From positions 13,371,179 through 13,435,178 of the forward strand of contig CM038228.1 of assembly GCA_021442155.1 (NCBI GenBank): DNA of 64,000 nucleotides. Direction: 5' to 3'. The notes under the pieces were generated by a model. The model was not told the DNA's origin and ran no database searches. It worked only from the letters and a program-made list of their open reading frames with translations. The stretch is from Cymbidium sinense (taxonomy: Eukaryota > Streptophyta > Magnoliopsida > Asparagales > Orchidaceae). The position numbers were made by a program, and so were the translations under genes. The number at the start of each line of letters is the position of its first letter. Positions within the stretch are counted from its first letter, which is position 1. Shown one piece after another: positions 1 through 12,959 of the stretch.

Positions 1-3000
1 TAAAAGATTTATCTTTTCCTAAAGAGCCACATCCAGGCCATACATAAAGTAAGGAAGAAACTAGGAAAAACATGCCACTTAATGCACAATTTAAACAAAC
101 ATCAATCAATTTATAAAACTACAAAAGAATAAATGGTTTGTGTGGGGCACCCTTGCAAATCTAAAATATAAAATGTGGGTAGCCAAGCTCTACCCTTATA
201 CAAGCTGGATTACAAATGAATTAAATTACAATTTAGCTAAAGGAATTCATTGTTATGGGGGTCTTCAAGCCTTATTAATTTTTCTTCTTTCTTCTTTCTT
301 TGTTTTCTTCTTTCTTTCTTTCTTCTTTGGATCTTCCTTTGGATGGTTGAATGGTAGATGCTCCAAGGCTTCACATGGTACATAAGATAGGATCTTATGA
401 CCAATGTTCATTCTAATCCCCCATAACAAATCATTCCAACAATCCTAAATATATAAATTTTTACATGAAGAGGAAATGCATAAATCTAACTAACATCTGC
501 AAAATAAAGGTTAGTGAAATCACACCACATAAATCCCAAGCATGTATATTGGACTTATCAGACACACATGGGTGACTAAGTCCACCTGGCCTATGGATTA
601 TGCTAAGGGGTATAAGCACCTGCAAGTAAGAAGCATTTATATTTTTATTTATGTTAGTGCCCCGTTAGCACAATCCCCTGCAGAAAAGAATAGTTGGACT
701 AAGTACATCCTACCATTCATTCTATGAGCATACACCTTAACATCCAGTCTAAAACATTCATTACAAAATAAAATATAAAATCAAGCCATGCACAAACCTA
801 ACCTAAAGCTAGAAGTGGGACTTAGACTAGTGTGTGTGCTTTGAAGGTTTGTGTGGTATGCTTAAGTTAAGGCTTTAGGTTTAAATTTGTAAGTATAAAA
901 GACATGTTCAACTTAAGGGAGGGTATCACTTAAGTTGTCTAATGACTTTGGGTTATTTTTATTTCATGTTTTAGTTTAATTTATATGAAACCTACAATTA
1001 ATTACAAAGAGGAAAAGAGACGAGAATTTCTCTTTCCTTCCCTAATCCTGAAGTAATTTCTAAGGTAAGTTCATATTTTAATTTCATTTAGGTGAATGTT
1101 TTGATGAAATATTTTAATTAATCCTTAAGTTTAGATCAATTCTAAACAAACCTATTCAATAAAGAAATGCATTTTAAGATTAAGAGAAATGAATCAAAAA
1201 TCCATATAACATTACTTCAATTCTTTCCCAACATATATAACATGCATATGGATGGACCCTAAGCATATATATACATGAAAATGAATACAATTAACACACT
1301 TTATGATGCATGCTAAGTAATTCATTTAAGAAAATTTAGAAGATTTGGATGCATGAATTTTCTTAAGTAGAAAAGGGTTTTCTTTATCCAAAATTTCACA
1401 TACATGCATGAAAGTAAGAAAGGCATAAGTGAGTACAACACCATAGTTAATCAGAGGTGTAAGGTACAAGATCTACTTAGGGCTACTTAAAGCCTCATAA
1501 CTTCGGGATTGTCCACACTAATATACCACTTTCCTTAAGTACTAACATACATATGTAAAAGAAATAAAGTGGAAGAAGAATATGCAAAAGTTTACTTAAT
1601 GATATTATTTTTGTTTAATGCAATTTATTCATGCAAGTGTAGGTAATCCTTCTTAAGTGAGAGCATAAGGATGAATAGTGTTTGAAATTAAGTAAGTGTT
1701 GGTTTCTTTTCAAATGAACCCTACATCTTGATAACCCATAATCAAAGCTATGCTAACATAAGGAAGGAAAGAAACGCTACACTACACATGCTTTATAATT
1801 TCATGGCATGCAAGCTTATAATTAAGATATAAGAAAAGTACACTTTCAGATTTGATGTTTTATTTATAGATTTTGAAAATACTTTGGATTTAGTAGTGAT
1901 AATAGCCATTCATATTTTACTTTTGCCAACAGATGCACATTTGACATAAAGCAAATAATTTCATTTTAAAACTTTGAAAACATGAAATCATGGATGCATA
2001 AGTCACATGGCATACAATTTAACTTGTTGAGAAAGATCTAAATTAATGTAATCACATGAACAAACTCACTTTACTTAATTCCTAAAGACATTCTTAAAAA
2101 AATAAGAAAATTTAGAATAAATCAAAGTGAATTTCAAAATGATTTTTGTTTGTTTGAAGTTTGATTTAATTTTAAAAGGGTGAGATTAGTTTCTTGTTTA
2201 ACCCATTTCCACATGTGTGTTCTATATTTTGTTTAATTTTTAAATAATTAAATCCATTTTAAGTGTTGATTAGGTTAAGGTATGCATTAAGTGATTTAAT
2301 TAACCCTTACCTACACCACCTTAGAAAAATTAACTAAGTAATTATGAGCCAATGAGATGACATAAAACCCAAAAAGTGTTTAAATTTGCAATGCACCTAG
2401 TAATGAAAAGGCCTAATGTAATTTGGCTCACAATTAAAAGTTAATTAAGCTAAGGGGTTTTAGCTTAAGTACTTTTAAAAGACTCTTTCATACTTATGAA
2501 AGGGGTTTTAATTTCCCTAGTAGACTTAGGCTATTGAACACCTAAGTATCTACCCAAGGTAGATTAATTAAGTTCTCGATATTTTTATAAATTTTGAAAA
2601 TTATTTAGATGGGTAATTAATGGAATTAAGAAGGGGATTAAGGAAAGAAAAGGGGGTTTAGGAAATAGCTTAGGGGAAATGCCCCAAAATTATTCCCTAA
2701 ATTTTTATTCACTAGATCTAACCTTAATCTAACTTAAACATAGGGAAAATCCACTAATTACATCTTAATTACCCTTAATTTCATGAAGAGGGTAATTAGG
2801 GAATGAGTTAGCAATTTCCCTAATCAAGGCCTCAATAAATGTCAAGAAAATTAGGGGAGGTAGAGGTCATCCCCTAAAATGAACCCTAGAAATTTGAATA
2901 TCCATTGGTGACTTAATTAGAAAGTAATTAGCTAATTACCATTCCTAAAGAAACTCAAATTTAGAGAAAAAGGGAAATCAAAATGTATTGAAAATAATTT

Positions 3001-3935
3001 TAGAATATTCTAGATGAAATTTTCTATTCAAGGAATTTTTCAGTTTATTTTTCTAAATTTTCTATGAGGAGTTATTATTTTTAGAAGTTATAAGGATTAA
3101 TTAGGAATTAATTAGTTAAATAACTAATCCCTATTTAATCCCACACTGCAGTGGTGGCGGTGGTGATGCTTTACACGTCGCCTTGTTCACTTAACTTGTC
3201 ACATGGAGAGGAGGCGGCGTGCATGCATTTTACCAATTTGTTTGATCAGGATGGCAAAGGATACACCCACAATTTTAAAAGGGGAATTAAATTCTAAAAT
3301 GTGGGAAATAATCTCATCCATCCATCTAAAAACACGCGGATGGATGGCTGAGATGGGCTGAGTTCTTCCCCGAGGAGGAATGTGAGCCATTCACAATCTA
3401 AGGGATGATCTGAGCTCGATCCTTCATGGAAATTCAACCACCATCTAAAGGATAGCGACCAATCCAACGGTGATCCTATGAAATGAAAATCCACTTCACA
3501 AAATACCAACACCCCTTTGTGTGGTCAAAATTCCATAACCTCATTGGTGATCACGGCTCAAGATGATGAATGGCTTCGTTTAGTGGGGATGAAGCCCTGT
3601 TGAGGTTCCTAGCTCTTACGTTGAGTAGATGAGTGGATGGACTAACTCCCCTTAGCTTCCCTTGAGGATTTGATCGATTTGATCTTCCCCTTGGCTCTAG
3701 AACTCAATTGGCTACTTAAGCAAGCTCATTTGAGTCCTTGGATGATGAGTGTAGAAGGAATTGAAGTGGGATCAAGTGTGGTGGAAATTATGAATGAAGG
3801 TGAGCTCCCCTATTTTGCACTGCAGAGAAGATGAATTCCAAATCTCTCTTTGATGCCTTGGGAAAGCTCTGTGAGTGTTGCTAAAGCTTCTTAGACCTCA
3901 ATCAAGTGTGAATGTATTGTGATTTCAGTGAATTA

Positions 3936-3955
3936 GGGGGAGTATATCTCCCCCC
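3936..3955. promoter_or_regulatory. TATA-centred palindrome, copy 1
   Basis: Arms GGGGGAG (3936-3942) and CTCCCCC (3948-3954) are perfectly complementary around TATAT. The same site recurs at the same relative place in the other copies with different but still pairing arms. It could be the core promoter TATA of the LTR or a DNA/RNA hairpin. Function is inferred. Confidence 0.55.
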
Positions 3956-4369
3956 ATAGTAATCGGATAACCGATCCTATGCTTGTTATTTTGACCAATT
4001 ATCACCATAGAGTGGGTTGTTTGAGTGGTTAGAGGTGTGCATAAGGTGATTTGGCGGAGAGTGGAAGCCTAATGTGCATCAATTGAAGTTTGGGGAGTTG
4101 AAAATTCAATTTCATGCTATGGGTGAGTTTGGTCCATGGGCCAAATGGGTTGACCCAAACCCATTGGGTTGGGTTCACCACTCATCACTAGGTCCCCTTG
4201 AGGTTTTAGGAGAACCTCAAGTGTTTGTGATGAGTGCATGACCAAAATAGCCATGGGCTACACCAAAATTTGTTCTATGGCCTAGGGATATAGTGGTCAT
4301 TTTATTATTTTTTGAATTTGAGTATGTTTGGTATGTTGAGAAAATAGGTTGGGCCAAGTTTTAATGGAT

Positions 4370-5250
4370 TTGGAATCCATTTGATAGGCTTTGGCTCATG
4401 TTGACCCATTTAGGTTAAAATAGGTCCACTTGGGTTAAGTTGACCAATAGGACAAATTGGGTCAAACCAAGGGTTGAGTCAGGTTCATATGACCATTTGA
4501 AATGTTTTAGTGCCTTTAGTTTGGTTCAATTTGGCATAGGTTAGGTTTTGGCTCGTATGACTCTTTTAGGTCAAATGGGTCAAGTTGACTCATTTGACCC
4601 ATTTGACCTATTTAGGTTAGGTCCAGGGTAGGTTTAGGTTTGGTTAGTAATATGAAGTGGATTGGTATCTTTGTTTCCAATCAATTTGAGTTAGGTTCAA
4701 TTTTGGCTCAACATGACCCTTTAGGTCATGTTGGGTCTAAGAATTAATGGTTGGGTCTAGTTGGCTAGTGAGGCTTTGGTCAAGTTCCACGTGATTTGGG
4801 ATGGACTTAACCCATTGGTTTCAATCAATTTGGCTTAGATCAAGTTTTGCATTTTGTCCCTTTAGGTCAAAATGTCTTTCAATAAGTGGGCCAAATGGGC
4901 TAGGTTAGGCTCAAAGGTTAGCTTGGTAAAGTTCAAAGATAGGTCATGAGTGAACTTAGATCAATGATTTCTATTAATTTGGCCTATGGTGGAATTTGGC
5001 TATATACGATTTCATTTTAAGTTAAGTGTTGACTTGGTCAACCCTTAGGTTTGACTTGGTTTGATCCAATTTGATTAATTGATCATCCTATGATGGTTGT
5101 TGATCATGATAGGATGATAAATATGAGTTTTGTTCAATCCAATTTGGTTAGGATCAAAAGTTGGCTCATAAGGGTACTTTAGTTCACTTTGGATCAAGTG
5201 AGCCTAAGTGGGTCAGATGGCTTGGTCAAAGCTTGATTTGAATTTGATTG
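4370..5250. repeat. TTGAC/GTCAA-rich block, copy 1
   Basis: Dense, irregular repeats of words such as GGGTCAA, TTGACC and AGGTCAA on both strands. TTGAC is the core of the W-box bound by plant WRKY factors, so WRKY responsiveness is possible but not shown. The block recurs in the other copies. Confidence 0.6.
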
Positions 5251-5559
5251 ATCTTGTATATGGACTTATGATTGAAATATAAATCCAATTACAAGAGGTT
5301 TGATGTCAAATGGATTTTGATTCATTTGAAAATCTCATATTCAAAGGAAGAATATGAAGGAGTTTTGGGTTTGTTTTTTGATTTGAGTTTTGATTGTTTG
5401 ATTGGAGTTTGGATTTATATATGAGCTCATGATTGTAGGTTTGATTGAACCATGAGAGAAAATCAAGGGTTTGGCTTTATTTGAATTGATTTTGGCTAAG
5501 TTCAAGATTTTGACTTGAAAGGCTTAGATTTGATTTTGATTTGATTTAAGTTTGATAAT

Positions 5560-6220
5560 TGGAGTTGGTTTTGATTGTTTGAATTTATATTTCATTAGTA
5601 TATGTGAATATAAATGAGAATATAAATTGATTATGAAAAAATTTAAAGGATTTGAAAGAGTTTAATCATGATTTGAAGTTAAATCCATTAAAGGAAATTT
5701 AAAGATTTGGAAAATTTGAAATTTAATTTTGGATTGGATTTGGTTGATTTATATTTATATTTCATTTATATATGAGAACATAAATGAGAATATATATTGG
5801 TTTGAAATAATCCCATGAATTTGAAATAGTTTGATCAAAGTTTAAGTTAAATCCATTAATGAAAAATTAAGGGATTTAAGGGAATTTCAAGCATTTTAAA
5901 TTTGGAATTCAATTTTTGCTTTGGATTTAATTGGGTTATATTTATATTTCATTTATATATGAGAATATAAATGAGGATATAAATTTATTTTGAGAAAACC
6001 CAAGGATTTGAGTTGATTTGATCAAGGTTTAAAGTTGATTTTTTTTACTAAGTCCTTCAAAGAAAAATTAAAGGAATTTAGGAAAATTTCATGAATGGTT
6101 TTGGAATTTTGAATTAGATTTGATTGATTTGAATTTATGTTCCATTTATAAATGTGAATATAAATGAGAATATAAATGGCTCATGAGAAAATCTCAAAGA
6201 TTTGAATAGGTTTAGATCAT
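5560..6220. repeat. Tandem array of about 175 bp, copy 1
   Basis: About four diverged repeats, recognised by a TTTCATTTATATATG-like core followed by GAATATAAATGAG words near 5592, 5761, 5949 and 6131. Spacing is about 170-190 bp. Matching arrays lie in copies 2 and 3, and a shorter one in copy 5. Confidence 0.7.
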
Positions 6221-9200
6221 AGTTTTGGCTAAGTCCTTAAGAAAGGGTTAAGTACTTAGGAAAATTTGACTTAGGAATTTATGATGGATTTTGATCATGG
6301 CTTTCAATCATGAACTTCAATCATGGATTTTAATCATGGAATTGATTTGGAGTTTGAGAAAATCAAATAGAATTGATTTGGAGTTTGACTTGAAAAGATG
6401 GAAAGTGAGGAAAGGTTTAAGCTAAAGGGTAGGAGATTTTTCTAACACCTCTAAGGCATGACCTATTCCTATGGCTAACTCTTCTAAGTCTTCTAGGGCT
6501 AGGGGAGAGTGTCCATATAATCACTAGATGTGTCTTAAGACTAAGAAACTCTTAAAGTCTAAGAGAAGTCCTATGCCTAAGATGGAGGTGTTGAGTGCTC
6601 ATTCTAAAAATGAGGTCAACAACGTCCCTTAAGCACAATCCCCTGCAGAATATAATGGTTAGACTAAGATCATCATACCATTCATTCTACAAATATACAT
6701 CCTAATATCCAGACTAAAATATATATCACAAAATAAAAGTAAACATCAAATCATGCACCGTCCTAACCAAAAGCTAGAAGTGGTGACTTAGCCTAATGCA
6801 TTTACTTTAGAGGTTTGTGTGGTATGCTTAGCTATGGCTTTAAGTTAGAATTTTTTAAGTCTGAAGAATGTTCAACTTAGAGGAGGGTTTTATTTAAGTG
6901 ATTTAATTATTTTTGACTGATTTTATTTTATATTTTTCTTGGGTTCAAGTGAATCATACAATTAATACTAAGTTATAAAGAGAGGGAAAGAGAAGAGGAC
7001 TCCTCTTTCCTTCCCTAACCTAAGTAATTTCTAAAGTGGATTCATGTTTTAGTTTTATTTAGTGAATGTTTTATTATATTTTTTAATTAATCCTAAGTTT
7101 ATATAAACTTCTTAATAAACCCACTCAAAATAAAAGGCACTTTAAGATTAATTAAAATGAATTAAATTCACAAAAACATACATCACTTCATTTCTTTCCC
7201 AACATGTATAACATGCATATGAATGAGTCCTAAGCATATCTATACATATAAATGGGAATATTTAGCACACTTCATGATGCATGCTGAGTAGTTCATTTAA
7301 AAAAAAGTTGGATGTTTATGATGCATGATTTTCATTAAGTAGCAAAAAGGTTTCTTATCTAATTTTCAGATGCACATATGAATATATGAAAGGCATAAGT
7401 GAGTTTGGCGTCATTGTTAACTAGGGGTGTAAGGTATAAGACCTACTTGGGCCTACTTAAAGCCTCGCAATCCTAGGGTTGTCCAGACTAATATACCACT
7501 TTCCTTAAATACAAGCAAGTGTACAAAAGAAATGAATGGAAAAGAAAGAATGCAAAAGTTTATGTTGGTTGATTTATTTTGTTTATGCAATTTTATGTAC
7601 AAGTATAGGTATCCTTATTAAGTAATAGCATAAGAATGAATAGGATATGGAATTAGGCTAGTGTTAGGTTCTTTTCAAATGAACCATACGCTTTGCCAAA
7701 TCCTATTCAAAAATATACTAAAGAGGAGAAGGAAAACTACACTAAGCATCCTTATATTTTCTCACATGCAAACTTATAAGTAAGATATAAGTAACACACT
7801 TTCAATTTTGATAATTGATTCATATATTTTGAAAATAATTTGGATTTAATAGTGATAATAGACACTCATAGTCTTACTTTAGTCAACACATACAATTTGC
7901 CATAAAGGAAACATTCTCATTTTAAATTTGATTTTTGAAAAGCATGAATGCATGAAATTATATGACACACATATTTAGCATGTTGGAAAAGAACTAAAAC
8001 AATGAAAGTATGTAAACACATTCACTTTAATTAATTCCTAAAGACAATCTTATGAAATAAGAAAGCTTAAAGTAAATCAAAGTTTATTTAATATGATTTT
8101 TGTTTGATCTTGAATTTGTTTTAGTTTTGAAATGTAAAATGAGTTTGTTGTTCCTAACCTATTCTCACATGTGTTTCATATTTTTATTCATTTTTAGGTG
8201 ATTATATTCATTTTATATTTTGATTAGGTTAAGGTATGAATTAAATATGTCAATTGCCCCTTACCTTCACCACCTTAGCATAGTTAATAAAATAAATTAT
8301 GAGCCAATGAGATGACATAATACCTTACATAGATTTTTAATGTGCAAGGCACCTAAGAAGAAAAAACCTAATGCAATTTGGCTCATGATTAATGATTAAT
8401 TAAACTAAGGGGTTTAACTTAAGTAATTTCAAAACACCCCTCACACATATGAGTTGAATTTTGATTTCCTTAATTGAACTTAGGCTCTTAAACACCTAAG
8501 AATCTATCCCAAGTAGATTAATTGAGTTCTGGAAAGTTTTAGAATTTTAAGAATTAATTAAGAGGGTAATTAGTGAATTAACCCTTAATTAAAATAGGAT
8601 TAAGAAAGAAAAGGGGGTTAAAGGAATAGCTTAAGGGAAATGTCCCAACATTATTCCCTAAACCTCCTATTTATTGAAATAGACCGTAATGAACTTCAAC
8701 AAAGGATTAAACTACTAATCAAACCCTTAATTATTCTTAATTATATTAAGGGGTAATTAGAAAATTAATTCACAATTTTCCTAATTAAGCCACCAATAAA
8801 TCTCAAGAAAATTAGGGGAGGCATAAGTCATCCCCTAAAATAAACTCAAGAAGTTTGGGAATAATTATGGATTAATCAAAGAGTAATTAGAAAATTAAGA
8901 TTTCTAAAAATCAAAATTTAGAGAAAATAAGTATTTAAAAGTAATCAAAATTAATTTTAGAATATTCTATGTTCAATTATCTTTTTAATACAATTTATTT
9001 CTTATTTTTCTAATTTTTCTAGGTTGTGATATCAATTTTAGAAGTTTAGGTAATTAATTAGAATTATTTAAACCTTAATTAATTCTCTAATCCATGCAGC
9101 GTGCCACATGAGTGATTCCTTTATCTGTGATTCGCTTTAAATACTTACGTCCATCATTGGCGTGGTGGCGTTGCACTTTTCCCTCATTTGTCGGATCGGA

Positions 9201-9875
9201 TGAATGATCGATTAAAGCCACCATTAGAGGATTAAATTAAATCTAAATGTGTTTAATCTCGCCAGCATCAAAATACATGGATGGACAGATCCTCTATTCT
9301 TCCCATGAAATGGGATCCATTATCAAAGAGAAGATTTAAACTCAATCGAGCTCAGAATGGGTTGAAACTCAACCCACACCATCTAAACCTAATGGCAAGC
9401 ACATCTAATGGTCAAAATTCCATGAGATCAAAATTTCTTTCACAAAGTTTCACACCACATTGAGTTTGATGGTCAAAAAATGGCATACCTCACGGTGCTC
9501 GATTCCCTTAGAGAAGCTTTGTTTGGTTGAGGCGAAGCTTTGGTGAAAGTTTTAGCTCTTGAGGTTGAGTTGATGGCTCTATGGACCAACTCCTCTTCCA
9601 AGTGAGCTCGACTTTGATTGAATTGGATCCTCCCTTACCTTTGGACTTGGGAAAGAGCTTGGGCAAGCTCGACTTGATCCTCTAATAGAGTGTGCAAAGT
9701 GAATTTGGTTGATATTGTGTGGAAGTTCAAAATCTATGGAGCTCCCATTTCACTTGTGAAAATTGAGAAGATGAAGTTGGAAAGTGCTTGAGGGAGCTTA
9801 GGATCACTGAGAAAAGAATCCTTTGAGTCTCTCACACTCAATCGACAATGGGGAAGTGAAGATTCAGATGAATTA

Positions 9876-9894
9876 GGGGGAGTATATCTCCCAC
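9876..9894. promoter_or_regulatory. TATA-centred palindrome, copy 2
   Basis: Arms GGGGGAG (9876-9882) and CTCCCAC (9888-9894) flank TATAT. One base of the right arm is mispaired. Confidence 0.5.
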
Positions 9895-10339
9895 TTTTGC
9901 AATCAGACGACTGAGAAGGGAGGAGCCATTTTGATCCAATTGAGCTTAGGCAGTGGGTTTGTTAGGTCATTTAGGCTAGCCTGGAGTTCATTTTAGGCTA
10001 GGGAGTGGATTAGTGGAGTGGTCATGTGCTCAAAACAAGTGGGAAGAGGTATGCCATGTGGCCATTTCAAGCCATGTGCTCGGTTTGGCTATGGGTTGGA
10101 GTTGAGCTAACCCAAACACATTGGATTTCTTGCACCACCCTCCCTAGGGTTCACTTGATCTGCTAGGAGAGTATCAAGTAGGTATGAAGAGGAATTGACC
10201 AAATTTCCCATGAATTTGACCAAAATTTGTTCTATGGACTAGGGGTAAAATGGTCATTTGGCTAATTTTTGAATTCAGATATATTGGGTATATTGAGAAA
10301 ATAGGTTTGGGCAAGTTTCATTAGATTTGGGGTTCATTT

Positions 10340-11260
10340 GGTGTGGTTTGGCTCATGTTGACCCATTTAGGTCAAAATGGGTCAACTTGGGTCAAGTTGA
10401 CCAATTGGTCAAATTGGGTCAAACCAAGGGTTGGGTCAAGTTCATATGACCATTTAAAATGTTTTGGTGGCTTTGGTTTGATTCAATTTAGTTTAGGTTT
10501 GAATTTGGTTCATATGACTTCATTTAGGTCAAATGGGTCAAGTTGACCAATTTGACCCATTTGACCTATTTGAGCTAGGTCATGGGTAGGATTTTGGTTT
10601 GGTTAGTCATATGAAGTGGAGTGGTATCTTTGTTTCCAATAAATTTTTGGTTAACTTTGAATTTCATTCAATATGACCCTTTAGGTCAAGTTGGGTTCAA
10701 GGTCAATTGGGTTAAGTTAGGTCTAATTGGCCGATTAAGACTTTGTCAAGTTCAACAAGTGATTTGAAATGAACTTGACCCATTGGTTTCAATTAATTTG
10801 GCTTAGATCAAGTTTTGACACATTTTGACTTTTAAGTCAAGTTGGGTTAACAGTCAAAATTAGTGGGCTAGGTTAGGTTCAAATGTTGACTTGGTCAAGT
10901 TCAAACATTGGTCATGAATGAACTTAGACCATTGGCTTCAATCAATTTGACCTATGGTGAATTTTGGCTATGTTGGGTTTCATTTTGGCTAAGTGTTGAC
11001 TTGGTCAACCCTTAGGTTTGACTTGGTTTGATCCAATTTGAGTGATTGATCATCTCATGATGATTGTTGATTATGATAAGAGGCATAGGTGAGTTTGATT
11101 CAATCAAATTTGGTTAGGATTAGAATTTGGCTCATAAGAGGTACTTTAGTCCACTTTCGGTCAAGTGAGCCTAAGTGAGTCAAATGGCTTGGTCAAAGCT
11201 TGATTTGAGTTTGATTGAACTTGTATATGGACTAATGATTGAAATATAAATCCATTTGCA
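10340..11260. repeat. TTGAC/GTCAA-rich block, copy 2
   Basis: Contains the exact 16-bp palindrome TTGACCAATTGGTCAA at 10397-10412, with many further GGTCAA and TTGACC words on both sides. The same palindrome is perfect in copies 3 and 5. Confidence 0.65.
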
Positions 11261-11519
11261 AGTGGTTTGAAGTCAAATGGACAATTTCAAGTTCAAAGGG
11301 GTGAACATGAGTTTGACTTGGGTTTGATTTTTGAATTGAATTTTGGTTAAGTGATTGAAGTTTGTATTTATATTTAGATTCATGATTGAAGGATTGATTG
11401 AATCATGAATGAAAATCAAGAGTTTGGCTTGATTTGAAATTGATTTAGCTAAGTTCAAGATTTTGGCTTGAAAGGCTTAAGTTAGATTTTGAATGAATTT
11501 GAGCTTGATTTTTGGAATT

Positions 11520-12290
11520 AGTTTTGATTGTTTGAATTTATATATCATTTATATATGTGAATATAAATGAGAATATAAATGGGTTATGAGAAAATTTCAA
11601 GGATTTGAAGTGATTTGATCAAGATCTAGGCTAAATCTTTAAGAGAAAATTTTGGAGTTTGAAACTTGATTTTTGAATTTGATTTGATTGATTTTAATTT
11701 ATACATCATTTATATATGTGAATATAAATGATAATATAATTGATTTGTAAGAAAATTCCATGAATTCGAATTGATTTAGATTTGATTTTAGGATAAGTCT
11801 TTAAGAGGGAAATTAAGCACTTAAGAATGATTTTGAATTAGGAATTTGAATTTTGGATTTAGTTTTATTGGTTTGAATTTAAATTTCATTAATATATGTG
11901 AATATAAATGAGAATATAAATGAGTTATGAGAAAATTTCAAAGATTTGAAGTGATTTGATCTTGATCTAGGCTAAATTCTTAAGAGGAAATTTAAAGGAC
12001 TTAGGAAATTTTGGAGTTTGGATTTGAATATTTTGAGTTTAATTTGATTGTTTGAATTTATATTTCATTTATTTATGTTAATATAAATGAGTTATGAGAA
12101 AATTTCATGAATTTAAATTGATTTAAAGATGATTTAGGCTAAGTCCTTGAAAGGGATTAAAGATTTAAAAAAGATTTTGAATTAGGAATTTGAATTTTTG
12201 AATTTAGTTTGATTGGTTTGAATTTATATTTCGTTTATATATGTGAATATAAATGAGACTATAAATGAGTTATGAGATAATTTGAATGAT
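11520..12290. repeat. Tandem array of about 175 bp, copy 2
   Basis: Five diverged repeats with ATTTATAT/GAATATAAATG cores near 11545, 11708, 11887, 12064 and 12232. Each is followed by the same GAGAAAATTTCA and CTTAAGAGG landmarks. Confidence 0.75.
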
Positions 12291-12959
12291 TTGATTTGAT
12301 TTGAAGATGATTTTGACTAAGTCCTTAAGAGGGGATTAAGGACTTAGGAAAAAAATTGGAATTTGAAATTTCATTCATGGATTTCAATCATGTAACATTG
12401 ATTTGAGTTTGGAGAAAATCAAATGAGATTGATTTAGAGTTTGCCTTGAAGGAAGGAAGGTGAGGAGTGGTTCAAGCTAAGGGTAGGAAAATTTTCCTAA
12501 CACCCTTAAGGCATGACCTATTCCTATGGCTAACTCTTCCAAGTCTCTAGGGTTAGGTTGAGTGTCCACCTAATCACTAGATTTGTCTTAATGTAAGGAA
12601 CTCTTAAAGTCTAAGAGAAGTCTTATGTCTAAGATGGAGGGGTTGAGAGCTCATTCTAAAAATGAGGTCAACAAAGGCGCCATGGGTGTGGTATGACGAG
12701 GAACCATGCGTGTTAGTGTTAACAAAATGATCAAAATAGAGCGATCATGGCACTAATAGAGACACAACTAGGGGTGTAGAATGTGGTATGTAAAGAGAGG
12801 AAGGAGAAATCCACTAGGGATAGAATATGTGAACCTTCCACTAGGGAAGCAGGTTCAAGTCATCCATAAGGGGATGAGAGGTTTGATTTGATTTGAGTCT
12901 TGATGAGGAGAAATTCCCACTTGGGAAGAGGGTTGAATTTGTTTCAATTTTTAGATTTA

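Larger units (their letters stand above)
1..6621 (+). mobile_element. Giant LTR-like unit, copy 1 (left end outside window)
   Basis: Non-coding copy of the unit that recurs at 6622, 25650, 33060 and 44916 (+) and at 53404 and 62837 (-). It enters the window part-way in: position 1 corresponds to about 46200 in copy 5. It then follows the shared order: AT-rich half (about 1-3130), GC-richer block (3140-4130) with a TATA-centred palindrome, a TTGACC/GGTCAA block, and a tandem array of about 175 bp. It ends in the shared terminus GAGGTCAACA (6612-6621). No ORF is supported. The LTR identity is inferred from the termini and from the target duplication around copy 4. Confidence 0.75.
6622..12673 (+). 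mobile_element. Giant LTR-like unit, copy 2 (interrupted by copy 1)
   Basis: Collinear with copies 1, 3 and 5. It starts abruptly after copy 1 at ACGTCCCTTAAGCACAATCC, which matches the interior of the unit (compare 655-675 and 46815-46830), and ends GAGGTCAACA at 12664-12673. Copy 1 probably inserted into it, leaving the rest of copy 2 left of the window. In one stretch of about 157 bp around 10340-10500 it differs from copy 3 at about 10 positions and from copy 1 at about 19. Copies 2 and 3 are therefore the closest pair, as expected if they were the two LTRs of one element. Confidence 0.75.
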
